Under the pieces are notes generated by a model. The model ran no database searches. It saw only the letters and a program-made list of their open reading frames with translations, and was not told the DNA's origin. A DNA stretch of 64,000 bases from Gillisella vitis (GTDB taxonomy: Bacteria > Pseudomonadota > Alphaproteobacteria > Rhizobiales > Rhizobiaceae): NCBI GenBank assembly GCA_009744235.1, contig WPHV01000007.1, forward strand, positions 1 to 64,000, in the 5' to 3' direction. Shown piece after piece: positions 17,563-25,917 of this stretch; the stretch's first letter is position 1, and every line of letters starts with the position of its first letter. Both the position numbers and the translations under genes were made by a program.

Positions 17563-17573
17563 TTGCTGATGGA

Positions 17574-19055
17574 TCAGTTTTTCGATGGAATACGGGCAAC
17601 CATGCGCAGCGAAGTCGTCAGCTCTTCCATCTGCAACCATGGACGCAGCCAGGCGACCGCATTGTAGGAGCCCGGTTTGCCGGGGATTTCCTGCACCGTC
17701 ACCTTGGCATCACGCAGCGGATATTTTGCGCGGGAATCTTCGCCTGCATCGTCATTGGCATTGACGTAATTGGAGATCCAGCGATTGAGCCAGACCTCGC
17801 AATCATCTGCTTCCATGAAGGAGCCGATCTTGTCGCGGCCCATGACCTTCAGATAATGGGCGAACCGTGAGGTCGCCATCATATAGGGCAGGCGGGCGGA
17901 CACGGCGGCATTGGCCGTCGCCTCGGGCTTGTCATAGAGTTTTGGCTTATGGGCGGTTTGCGCGCCGAAGAACACGGCGTAATCGGTGTTCTTGTAGTGG
18001 CAGAGTGGCAGGAAGCCCAGCTTGCCAAGTTCGGCGTCGCGCCGGTCGGTAATGCCGACTTCGGTCGGGCATTTCAGGTCGAGATCGCCATCATCGCTGG
18101 AAAATACATGCATGGGCAGGTTTTCCACCTTGCCGCCGTTTTCTGCGCCACGGATCGCGGTGCACCAGCCGTTCTTCGCAAAGGCTTCGGTGAGGCGCGT
18201 TCCCATCACATAGGCGGCATTCATCCAGCAATAGCTGTCGTGATGCAGCTCGCCGCTTGCCTCGCCCAAGGTCTCGTCAAAACCGAACTCGTCGATCTGG
18301 CTGGTTTTCGGGCTGTAGGGCATGCGCGCCAGCACTCGCGGAAGGGCCAGCGTGACGAAACGCGAATCATCGCTTTCGCGGAAGCTGCGCCATTTGGCAT
18401 ATTCCACCGTCTCGAAGATCTTTTCGAGATCGCGGGGCCGCGACAATTCCCGGAAATCGTCAAAGCCGAACATGCGCGGGCTTGCTGCCGAGACAAACGG
18501 AGCGAAGGCAGCGGCGGCAATCGAGGAGACGCCCTGAAGCAATTGCACGTCTTCGAAGGAATTATCGAATTCGTAATCGCCGACCACAGCACCCATCGGT
18601 TCACCGCCGGGTGTGCCGAATTCGTCTTCGTAAATCGACTTGAACAGCCGCGACTGGTCAAATTCAACCGCTTTGGCCAGGTCTTTCGACAATTCGCGCT
18701 TGGAGGCGTTCAGCACCCGGATTTTCAGGTTGACGCTGGTTTCAGAATTCTTGACCAGATAGTTCAACCCCCGCCAACTGCCTTCCAGCTTGGTAAATTC
18801 CGGCGATTGCATGATGGCGGCGAGCTGGGTGGAGATCACCTTGTCCAGCTCAGCAATGGCATTGTTCAAGGTGACCGTCAGGTTGCGGTCGTATTTGACC
18901 GTACCTTTCAGCGCCTGATCCGTCAGGGTGCTCAAAAGGTTGCGGGCGCGATCCGGCTCCGTCTGACGGGTGGCGGCCACGACCTTCGACAACAACCCCT
19001 GTTCTTCGGTGGCGGCGGTCGGTTCATTCGGCTTCAAAACGCTTTCAGCGCTCAT
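17574..19055 (-). CDS. tssC: T6SS contractile sheath large subunit TssC (VipB/ImpC)
   Basis: This 493-residue protein builds the contractile tail sheath together with TssB. Family blocks are clear: LEGSWRGLNYLVKNSETSVNLKI, EFGTPGGEPMGAVVGDYEF, FAPFVSAASPRMFG, and RFAHYLKVMGRDKIGSFM near the end. The length is that of a normal TssC. It follows tssB after a 72-base gap and precedes the hairpin and the tssC-like paralogue. Confidence 0.96.
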   Translation of the reverse strand: MSAESVLKPNEPTAATEEQGLLSKVVAATRQTEPDRARNLLSTLTDQALKGTVKYDRNLTVTLNNAIAELDKVISTQLAAIMQSPEFTKLEGSWRGLNYLVKNSETSVNLKIRVLNASKRELSKDLAKAVEFDQSRLFKSIYEDEFGTPGGEPMGAVVGDYEFDNSFEDVQLLQGVSSIAAAAFAPFVSAASPRMFGFDDFRELSRPRDLEKIFETVEYAKWRSFRESDDSRFVTLALPRVLARMPYSPKTSQIDEFGFDETLGEASGELHHDSYCWMNAAYVMGTRLTEAFAKNGWCTAIRGAENGGKVENLPMHVFSSDDGDLDLKCPTEVGITDRRDAELGKLGFLPLCHYKNTDYAVFFGAQTAHKPKLYDKPEATANAAVSARLPYMMATSRFAHYLKVMGRDKIGSFMEADDCEVWLNRWISNYVNANDDAGEDSRAKYPLRDAKVTVQEIPGKPGSYNAVAWLRPWLQMEELTTSLRMVARIPSKN

Positions 19056-19127
19056 CTCTTCAATCCTTTCAAAGCGGCGTCACACAAGGGCCGCCAGTCA
19101 AAGAGTTTTGGGTTGGACCGGCTGGTG

Positions 19128-19643
19128 TCAGCTCTGGCCGTTGCTGTCGGGCCGGTCTTTCAGCTCGGCGACGAGCTTTGAAAGATCACCACGGTTTTGC
19201 AGAATGTCTTCGAGAAGCCGTTCAAGATCTTCGGAACGGTCCGCCTTGCTGAGCAGGTCGCGCAATTCATTGCGGGCATCCAGAAGCGCTTTCAGCGCCG
19301 GAACCTGCTGCACCACCGATCCCGGCAGGAAATCGTCCATGCTTTCAAACTTCAGATTGACGCCGATGTCGGTGCCATCATTGTCGATGGTATTCTTCAC
19401 CTGGATATTCAGGCCCGGCGTCATGCGGCGCATCACATCGTCGAAATTGTCCCGGTCGATCTGGACGAATTTCCGCTCGTTGAACGGCTTCAGCGGCTGG
19501 GTCGGGTTGCCCGAGAAATCGCCGAGCACACCCACCACGAAGGGCAGTTCCTTGACCACCATAGCACCTTCGGTTTCCACCTCGTATTTGATGTGGACCC
19601 TGGGCTTGCGAACCCGCTCGAGCTTTTCATGCACACTTGCCAT
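19128..19643 (-). CDS. tssB: T6SS contractile sheath small subunit TssB (VipA/ImpB)
   Basis: A 171-residue partner of TssC. The diagnostic regions are [31 protein letters not shown] and [20 protein letters not shown]. The ATG at 19643 was chosen because AAGGAGGG precedes it at good spacing. A GTG one codon upstream is less likely. The C-terminal tail ([19 protein letters not shown]) is a helix of the type that pairs with TssC. Confidence 0.96.
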   Translation of the reverse strand: MASVHEKLERVRKPRVHIKYEVETEGAMVVKELPFVVGVLGDFSGNPTQPLKPFNERKFVQIDRDNFDDVMRRMTPGLNIQVKNTIDNDGTDIGVNLKFESMDDFLPGSVVQQVPALKALLDARNELRDLLSKADRSEDLERLLEDILQNRGDLSKLVAELKDRPDSNGQS

Positions 19644-19718
19644 CACTGACCCTCCTTGCGTGCCCCCTGGGCATCGAAAAAACTGCAGGCGGAATGCCGA
19701 AGCCTCCGCCGATATGTG

Positions 19719-20795
19719 TTAGTTTCCGCTCTCCTTGGCCGGTTTGATGCCGGCGGCGATGAGAATGGCATTTCTGGTCTGTGCTTCCGGCAGCAACTCC
19801 GTCAGCAATTCGGAAAAATCCATGCGTCCGCGCCGCACCAGGGTTTCGATCGAAAGCGAAATCGGCGAATGCGGTTCCGTGCGGCGGAAATAGCGGGCGA
19901 CATTCATCAGGAGATCGAAGGCATCTTCACGCGAAGCAATGCCTTCAGGACCCTCGGCTGGACGGGCGGCGGGCTGAACTACGCCAGCCGCAGCACTTTG
20001 TTGGGTCGTCTGTCCATCTTCACCAGAAGGGGTGCCATTCTGATTGGCAGGCAAAGTCGCGTCGTCGCGTCCGCCAAGACTGCGAATCGCTGCAATGATT
20101 TCCTCGAGCACATTGCGGATATTGGATGCAGGCGGCGCAAACTGTCCGTAGCGCTGGGTGACGAGCGCATTGAAGCTATTGAAGGCAGCGAGGCATGTAT
20201 TGACCTCGGCCAGATGAGCGGAGAGCGCAGCTATTCCTGCCTCGGCTGCGGCCTGATGCAGACTATCGCGCAAACCCGTTTCATCGCTGCGCTGGGCCAG
20301 TTGATAATCCCAAAGCGTGAATTCCCCGAATTTTCCAAACGGCAAAAGCGAAGACAGGCGCAAGGGCTGAATCAATGTTCCCTCGGCGCCAAAACCGTTT
20401 AATCCGGCAAAAGGCGCCAGCTTTTCCTCGATATCCTCATCATCGATCGAATGAAGTTCGTCGCTATGTCGTTCTATAAGCGACGCTGTCGCTTCATAGA
20501 CTTCACTCAGGCCGGGAAAGCCTTCAAGTCGCAAACGGGATTCTGCAAGCCAAGCCAATACTTCGAGATCTTTGCTGACGGAAGAAGTAATTTGCAATCC
20601 AAGATTGCTCACAAGGTTCCAGCTTTGGGAAACTTTGATAACCTCTCCCGGTGTTGTAGATCTTTCTTCCGTCCTTGCTTGGTTTCTTGCGTCCTTAATT
20701 CTATAGTATACCTCACGATAATTGGCATCCATGCGAATATTTATTCCGCAAGGTCCATTTTCTACTAATGCTGTAGCCAATTCATTGTCGATCAA
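19719..20795 (-). CDS. tssA: T6SS protein TssA (ImpA)
   Basis: A 358-residue protein that heads the imp operon and helps coordinate tail priming and polymerisation. The ImpA N-terminal domain is recognisable (ENGPCGINIRMDANYREVYYRIKDARN; WLAESRLRLEGFPGLSEVYE). The C-terminal end (AFDLLMNVARYFRRTEPHSPISLSIETLVRRGRMDFSELLTELL) is the typical short TssA tail. The start appears to be TTG at 20793-20795, because no ATG or GTG lies between it and the upstream in-frame stop (20823-20825). The ribosome binding site is weak. Confidence 0.9.
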   Translation of the reverse strand: MIDNELATALVENGPCGINIRMDANYREVYYRIKDARNQARTEERSTTPGEVIKVSQSWNLVSNLGLQITSSVSKDLEVLAWLAESRLRLEGFPGLSEVYEATASLIERHSDELHSIDDEDIEEKLAPFAGLNGFGAEGTLIQPLRLSSLLPFGKFGEFTLWDYQLAQRSDETGLRDSLHQAAAEAGIAALSAHLAEVNTCLAAFNSFNALVTQRYGQFAPPASNIRNVLEEIIAAIRSLGGRDDATLPANQNGTPSGEDGQTTQQSAAAGVVQPAARPAEGPEGIASREDAFDLLMNVARYFRRTEPHSPISLSIETLVRRGRMDFSELLTELLPEAQTRNAILIAAGIKPAKESGN

Positions 20796-21014
20796 CGATA
20801 GACTAGCCCCGTTTTGAATTAACTAATATATGCTACTTGTTAATGTGGGGCGCAGTTATATTTTTGTCAACCTGAGGTCATTTGTTTGATGCCGGAGATG
20901 ATGCCTGGCTTTGCATATCTTAAAAAATTTATCTGACGCTCTGGACAGGGTGGGGTAATCGCCTTAGTTGTTCATTCCAACGAAGGTAAGGTCGTTGCTG
21001 GGGAGGCTTTTTGC
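20796..21014. promoter_or_regulatory. Divergent T6SS promoter region (imp and clpV-hcp operons)
   Basis: This 219-base, AT-rich gap separates the two T6SS transcription units, which point away from each other, so both promoters should lie here. A TTGACA box reads on the minus strand at 20870-20865 with a weak -10 (CACATT) 17 bases on. On the plus strand the clpV start is preceded by a strong GGGGAGG ribosome binding site (about 21000-21006). No sigma-54 -24/-12 element was convincing. Confidence 0.5.
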
Positions 21015-23726
21015 ATGTCGCATATTGACCTCAATCGATTGATTGAATCGCTTGAGCCTAATTTGCGTGTCGCGCTTGAGACGGCTGCATCCACAGCAGC
21101 CGGGCGCGGACACGGACAAGTTGATATTGCTCATCTGCTTGCCGCAGTCATGGACGCGGCGTCATTTCAACCGGTGTTGGAACAATTGGGCTTGCCCATT
21201 GCAGCGCTTCGCCGCGAAGTGGGCGATGCACTCGATGACACTGTCGTATCCGGGTCTGGTCAGCTCGCTTTGTCCCAGAATATCCTGACCCTAGGTCGGG
21301 AAGCATGGATTTGCGCTTCGCTCCAGTCTGGACGACGCGCCATTACGCTTGCCGATATATTTGCGGCCATGGACGATGAGCCATCGCTTCGAGCCTTGAC
21401 CCGTGGTCGCTTCCCGACGCTGCGAATGCTGGATCGAACGGCGCTAGAAACTCTTTTGCAGGCGGATGTTGTAGCCGAGACGCCAAAATCGTCGCTGTCT
21501 CCGGCCTCCGCCCGGGAAGACGAGTTCCTGCGGCTTTACACTCATGATCTTACCGAGGACGCGCGGGCGGGACGGCTTGATCCGGTCGTCGGCCGTGATG
21601 GCGAGCTTCGCCAGATGATCGACATCTTGTTGCGCAGGCGACAGAATAACCCGATCCTGGTCGGTGAAGCGGGCGTTGGCAAGACAGCGGTGGCCGAAGC
21701 ACTGGCGCTGGAGATTGCTGCCGGACGCGTGCCGGAAAAATTGCAATCCGTACGGTTGCTGATGCTCGATCTGACGTTGTTGCAGGCGGGCGCTGGCGTG
21801 AAGGGCGAGTTCGAACGGCGGTTAACCGGCGTTATCGAAGCGGTGAAGCGCTCGCCGGAACCTATCATCCTGTTTATCGATGAAGCGCATGGCCTGATCG
21901 GTGCCGGTGGGGCAAGCGGGCAGGGCGATGCTGCCAATATCCTCAAGCCCGCGTTGGCGCGTGGCGAAGTGCGCACCATCGCTGCCACGACCTGGAGCGA
22001 GTACAAGAAGTATTTCGAAAAAGACGCAGCACTGACGCGCCGCTTCCAACCCGTGCATGTGCGTGAGCCGGGCGAGGAAACCGCAATCCGTATGCTACGC
22101 GGCATTGCGGAGACCTTCATGGTCCATCATGGGGTGAAGATCCGTGATGAGGCTATCGTTGCTGCCGTGCAACTTTCTGCGAGATTCCTGCCCGCTCGCC
22201 AATTGCCTGACAAAGCGGTCAGCCTGATCGATACCGCCGCTGCCACGGTTTCGCTGGCGCGCCAGACAGTGCCGGAACAATTACTGCTTCTTAAAAGCGA
22301 GCTGTCCCATCTCACGGTTGAGACCGACTGGCTTGCCCGTGAGCCTGATGATACGGATGTGCTGGAGCGCCGCCAGGCGGTTATCGTTGAAATGGAGCGT
22401 CTGACGAGGGAAATCGATAGCCTTCAAGCGCGCTATGACGCTGAAATTGCAGCGCTTGCAGTCAGTGATGAAGCGGCAGCGGTAGGCGGTGATGCGACGG
22501 CGTCCAAGGATGTTCCTGACGTCAACGTCACACCATTGATCACCCCCCTGCGCACTCGCGGACTTGCCCGCCGGGCAGCGTCCCTAGCGCCGACCTCCGC
22601 TGGCGAGGAAAAGCTCATACCGCATGAGGTTGATCGCAATGTCGTGGCCGCCGTCCTGGCGCGTTGGACCGGCATTCCTCTCGGCAAATTGCTGGCCGAT
22701 CAGATCGAAAGCGCAAAGAGCCTCGACATGAGGTTGAAGGAAAAGGTGATTGGCCAGGATGCCGCGCTGGAACGGATCGGCGACGCCATGCGCGCGGCGC
22801 GCGCCGGGCTTTCCGATCCGCGGCGCCCGCCTGCCGTGTTCATGCTGGTCGGCATGTCGGGAACCGGTAAAACCGAAACGGCGCTGACCCTGGCTGACCT
22901 GATGTATGGTGGCAGCCAGCATCTGACGACGATTAATATGTCGGAGTTCAAGGAAGAGCACAAAGTATCGATGCTGCTTGGCGCGCCTCCGGGCTATGTC
23001 GGCTATGGCGAAGGCGGTGTGCTGACCGAAGCCGTGCGGCGTCGGCCCTACGGTGTGTTGCTGCTCGACGAAATCGACAAGGCGCATCCCGGCGTTCAGG
23101 ACATTTTTTATCAAGTCTTCGACAAGGGAATGTTGCGCGACGGCGAAGGCCGCGATGTCGACTTCCGCAATACCACGATTTTCATGACGGCCAATACCGG
23201 CTCTGAATTGCTGGCCTCCTTGGCCCTTGATCCAGACACCATGCCCGAAGGCGAGGCTTTGGAAGCACTGCTGATGCCGGAACTGCAAAAGCAGTTCAAG
23301 CCGGCGTTCCTCGGGCGCACGTTGCTGTTGCCGTTCATGCCGCTGGGCAAGGATGCCCTGTCGCGGATCGTCGATATCCAGATCGACCGTATTCGGGAAC
23401 GGATTTCTTCGGCCTATGGAACAGATCTTGTTCTGTCCGAGAAGGCCCGCGATGCGCTGGTCGGACGCGCCGTTGCAAGTGAGATCGGAGCTCGCGCCAT
23501 CGAAATCATGATTGGCCGGGATCTGCTGCCGCCGCTTTCCAGTTTCTTCCTGGATATGGTCGGGTCGGGCGAAAAGGTTGCCGAAGCTCAGGTGACTCAT
23601 GACGAAAATGGGTTCGGCGTTCGCGCCGGGGCCGCTGGGGGAAACGAGGAATTCGTCGATGCCTCGGGTGCATCGGTGGATAAGGATGCCGCGTCGGAAG
23701 GGGTATCCAGACGCATGCGGCAGTGA
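21015..23726 (+). CDS. clpV: T6SS sheath-recycling ATPase ClpV (TssH)
   Basis: This 903-residue AAA+ unfoldase disassembles contracted sheaths. It has a Clp N-terminal domain (~1-150) and two ATPase modules. Module one has Walker A GEAGVGKTA and Walker B LFIDEAH. Module two has Walker A GMSGTGKTE and Walker B LLLDEIDKAH. A helical middle domain lies between them (ERRQAVIVEMERLTREIDSLQ). It lacks the ClpP-binding loop expected of protease partners. The ATG at 21015 has GGGGAGG upstream. It is the first gene of the operon that continues into hcp, and lies divergent from tssA. Confidence 0.95.
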   Translation: MSHIDLNRLIESLEPNLRVALETAASTAAGRGHGQVDIAHLLAAVMDAASFQPVLEQLGLPIAALRREVGDALDDTVVSGSGQLALSQNILTLGREAWICASLQSGRRAITLADIFAAMDDEPSLRALTRGRFPTLRMLDRTALETLLQADVVAETPKSSLSPASAREDEFLRLYTHDLTEDARAGRLDPVVGRDGELRQMIDILLRRRQNNPILVGEAGVGKTAVAEALALEIAAGRVPEKLQSVRLLMLDLTLLQAGAGVKGEFERRLTGVIEAVKRSPEPIILFIDEAHGLIGAGGASGQGDAANILKPALARGEVRTIAATTWSEYKKYFEKDAALTRRFQPVHVREPGEETAIRMLRGIAETFMVHHGVKIRDEAIVAAVQLSARFLPARQLPDKAVSLIDTAAATVSLARQTVPEQLLLLKSELSHLTVETDWLAREPDDTDVLERRQAVIVEMERLTREIDSLQARYDAEIAALAVSDEAAAVGGDATASKDVPDVNVTPLITPLRTRGLARRAASLAPTSAGEEKLIPHEVDRNVVAAVLARWTGIPLGKLLADQIESAKSLDMRLKEKVIGQDAALERIGDAMRAARAGLSDPRRPPAVFMLVGMSGTGKTETALTLADLMYGGSQHLTTINMSEFKEEHKVSMLLGAPPGYVGYGEGGVLTEAVRRRPYGVLLLDEIDKAHPGVQDIFYQVFDKGMLRDGEGRDVDFRNTTIFMTANTGSELLASLALDPDTMPEGEALEALLMPELQKQFKPAFLGRTLLLPFMPLGKDALSRIVDIQIDRIRERISSAYGTDLVLSEKARDALVGRAVASEIGARAIEIMIGRDLLPPLSSFFLDMVGSGEKVAEAQVTHDENGFGVRAGAAGGNEEFVDASGASVDKDAASEGVSRRMRQ

Positions 23727-23788
23727 GTGAAAGGTGAACCATACCTCGCCGTGAACGAGGTGATTTCAATTTATATAGGAGAATTTAT

Positions 23789-24265
23789 ATGCCGATTTAT
23801 CTGAAGGTCGATGGTATCCAGGGTGATGCGACGCACGAAGAGCACCGCAACTGGATGGACATTGAGGCTATTCACTGGAATGTCAGCCGCGCCATGAACA
23901 CCACGGCTGGTTCTACCGCCAATCGTGAAGCCTCTGAACCCGCAATTTCCGAAGTCATCCTGACCAAGGTCAGCGATTCCTCTTCCACGAAATTGTTCCA
24001 GGAAGCCTGCGCTGGCCGCACCGGCAAGCAAGCGGTGATCCACATGGTCACCACCGGCAATCCCGGCAATACCTATATCGAATACACGCTCACCAACACG
24101 CTGATCGCCAATTATTCCGTCGATTCCAGTGGTGATCGTCCGGTCGAAACCATCAAGCTGAACTTCACCAAGATCGAAGTGAAGTATACGCCTTACGACG
24201 ACCAGAACAACCCGAAGTCGCCGATGATCGCATCTTACGATCTGTCGACCACAAAGGCTGCGTAA
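23789..24265 (+). CDS. hcp: T6SS inner tube protein Hcp (TssD)
   Basis: A 158-residue Hcp that polymerises into the inner tube and is itself secreted. Family regions include PIYLKVDGIQGDAT, ISEVILTKVSDSSSTKLFQEAC and VETIKLNFTKIEVKYTPYDDQN. A strong AGGAGA ribosome binding site precedes the ATG. It lies 62 bases after clpV and is followed by a strong hairpin, consistent with the very high expression usual for Hcp. There is no C-terminal toxin extension. Confidence 0.97.
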   Translation: MPIYLKVDGIQGDATHEEHRNWMDIEAIHWNVSRAMNTTAGSTANREASEPAISEVILTKVSDSSSTKLFQEACAGRTGKQAVIHMVTTGNPGNTYIEYTLTNTLIANYSVDSSGDRPVETIKLNFTKIEVKYTPYDDQNNPKSPMIASYDLSTTKAA

Positions 24266-24283
24266 TCCGCCTTTCTCTTGCCG

Positions 24284-24315
24284 CGGCACCGCCTTCGGGC
24301 GGTGCCGTATTTGTT
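24284..24315 (+). terminator. Terminator or attenuator after hcp
   Basis: A perfect 10-bp stem CGGCACCGCC / GGCGGTGCCG closed by a UUCG tetraloop (24284-24307) is followed by TATTTGTTG. It lies 18 bases after the hcp stop. It probably ends most transcripts while letting some read into the next gene. Confidence 0.8.
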
Positions 24316-24442
24316 GTGATGCCGATATTTCGGATGCGTGCGTTCGAGCGAATGTTCCCTGATAGCGTCTTCAAGGTGAGGGTGCGTGAGCAACTTCGGC
24401 CTTCGGTATCAAGCACGTCTATCGTGATCCAAGGAGAAGGCT

Positions 24443-24949
24443 ATGCCTGATTTCGATGTTTCTTCATCACGTTTGAAGATGAAGCCGTTCAACAGCAATG
24501 ATGTATCCGAGCCCATGAGCCGTATGGGACGAGGTCCGTCACTGGATTATATTACCTATGCACCCGGCCCACGCGAGGTTGCATCTCGCAACGCCGTTGG
24601 AGGGGCCGCGGCGTCTGCGCTCCGCATGGGATCTGAGGCTCTGAACAGCTATGCATTGACCCATTGGGCAAAGAAGTGGCTGGAAAACAACGAGACCAAA
24701 ATCCTTGCAAAACTGATGGAAACCGGCGATGGCGCCTTTGTCGTTCAAGTGAACTACATGGAATCGGACGCCAATGAGACCCGGACCTATCTCAGCCGCG
24801 ATATTTACCTGCTGGGTACCGTGCCAAAGGCTTCTGATGCCGGTCGGATACTGACGGCGGACCTGATGTATGGTCCGAAGATCGACGCGCAACGCCCCAA
24901 TAATTCGATCAAGTTCCGCTATGCCTACCTGGTGGGCGAGCGCCTCTGA
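24443..24949 (+). CDS. Uncharacterised protein downstream of hcp, possible T6SS cargo
   Basis: A 168-residue protein that I do not recognise. A good ribosome binding site (AAGGAG) precedes the ATG, and codon use fits the neighbours. It has no signal peptide and no clear membrane helix. The first ~55 residues look disordered (rich in Ser, Pro, Met). A helical part follows (EALNSYALTHWAKKWLENNETKILAKL), then a beta-rich half (GAFVVQVNYME; TRTYLSRDIYLLGTV; KFRYAYLVGERL). It takes the place where A. tumefaciens carries effector, immunity and vgrG genes. An Hcp-loaded cargo, an immunity factor or an adaptor are all possible. This is inference from position only. Confidence 0.7.
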   Translation: MPDFDVSSSRLKMKPFNSNDVSEPMSRMGRGPSLDYITYAPGPREVASRNAVGGAAASALRMGSEALNSYALTHWAKKWLENNETKILAKLMETGDGAFVVQVNYMESDANETRTYLSRDIYLLGTVPKASDAGRILTADLMYGPKIDAQRPNNSIKFRYAYLVGERL

Positions 24950-25333
24950 CGGATTGGATTTTCTCACTCTGTTTGCACCGTATGCTTTCGTAGGCGACGT
25001 TTTGTCTCCTGCCCATCATTCTGGCCAGCCGTTTGGGGACGACCAGTTTCCAACGGCACTGGTGATGGTATGCGTCAATCGCTTGTTCGAGATACCTCGT
25101 CGGTACGTGCTACGTGAACGGCATAAGGATTGGCGAATGCTCCTCGCTCTTAGAAAGTGGAGCGATTATGAGCAGTACGGAGAACAAGCATTCGTCTGTT
25201 TTCCGCACCCCTGTCCTCTGTGTAGTGCTTAATCACAAAGTCGAGCGCGCATCGCGGTGAACTGTCGTTTAACCCCGCTCCGATCCAAACTCCTCAGGGT
25301 CGACAGCGTCCTGCTGCTCTGGTAATCACAGCC
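24950..25333. other. Intergenic stretch, no gene recognised
   Basis: About 380 bases between the 168-residue gene and the next possible gene. Only short frames are present. A 30-codon frame beginning at 25168 has no recognisable family. No RNA gene, repeat or convincing terminator was seen. Confidence 0.35.
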
Positions 25334-25747
25334 ATGGCAATTAACCAAAATATGGTGTCGGGGGACGAGGAACAGACTTTTTCAAAAGGTCTGAAGCCCG
25401 GCGTTCTCATTGCGATTATTGCTCTTGCGGTTGCCTATCTCGGGTTCTTCTTTGCATCGCCTTTGCCAGCGTCGCCAGGCACGCATGGGGCGGCGCTTTT
25501 GCATGCGCCACAGCAGACCCAGCATCTGGCTGCAAGGGAAAATGGCAGCCGCGCCGTTGCGCTTGCTTCGCGGCACGATCCACGGGTTCCTGTCCCGCCA
25601 CCTTTGGCTGTGTTAAGCTCGGGAGCTGAGCATTTCCTGTTTGTCGGGCGGTCTTCTGCCCAGCTTGTCGCAGGTTCTTCGCTGTTTGTTTCCGGGCGCA
25701 TTTCTCGCGCCAACCTTGCAAGGGCCCCACCATCCTTGTCTGCCTGA
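25334..25747 (+). CDS. Doubtful small membrane protein ahead of secDF
   Basis: A frame of 137 residues. Residues ~22-42 form a convincing membrane helix (GVLIAIIALAVAYLGFFFAS). The remainder is Ala/Pro/Ser-rich with no family resemblance. No good ribosome binding site precedes the ATG, and the other strand is also open here in several frames, which is typical of non-coding GC-rich DNA. The N-terminal third may be a real small protein and the rest a random extension. Confidence 0.25.
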   Translation: MAINQNMVSGDEEQTFSKGLKPGVLIAIIALAVAYLGFFFASPLPASPGTHGAALLHAPQQTQHLAARENGSRAVALASRHDPRVPVPPPLAVLSSGAEHFLFVGRSSAQLVAGSSLFVSGRISRANLARAPPSLSA

Positions 25748-25917
25748 TCCCGTTTTTTGATCAACGCGCGACCGCGCGCCGACCGTCTGTCGTGACATGC
25801 CTGTGACCAGGATTATGCCGCAGACATCCAGCGTTTCATGAAAGCCCATCGCCTCTTCGTGGTGACTGGCTTGTGAATCCACCTCGGCAGCAGCGGCGCA
25901 GGTATGGATACTGTTCT

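Noticed and set aside
17949..19181. Long open frame on the plus strand across tssC and tssB (about 410 codons)
   Set aside because: It is antisense to clearly identified sheath genes, has no family similarity, and results from codon bias in GC-rich DNA.
20881..20960. Possible sigma-54 promoter before clpV (TGGCTTTGCAT)
   Set aside because: Spacing between the GG and GC elements does not fit the -24/-12 rule.
25382..25882. Several overlapping minus-strand frames before secDF
   Set aside because: None has a family match or ribosome binding site. Openness in many frames at once suggests non-coding GC-rich sequence.
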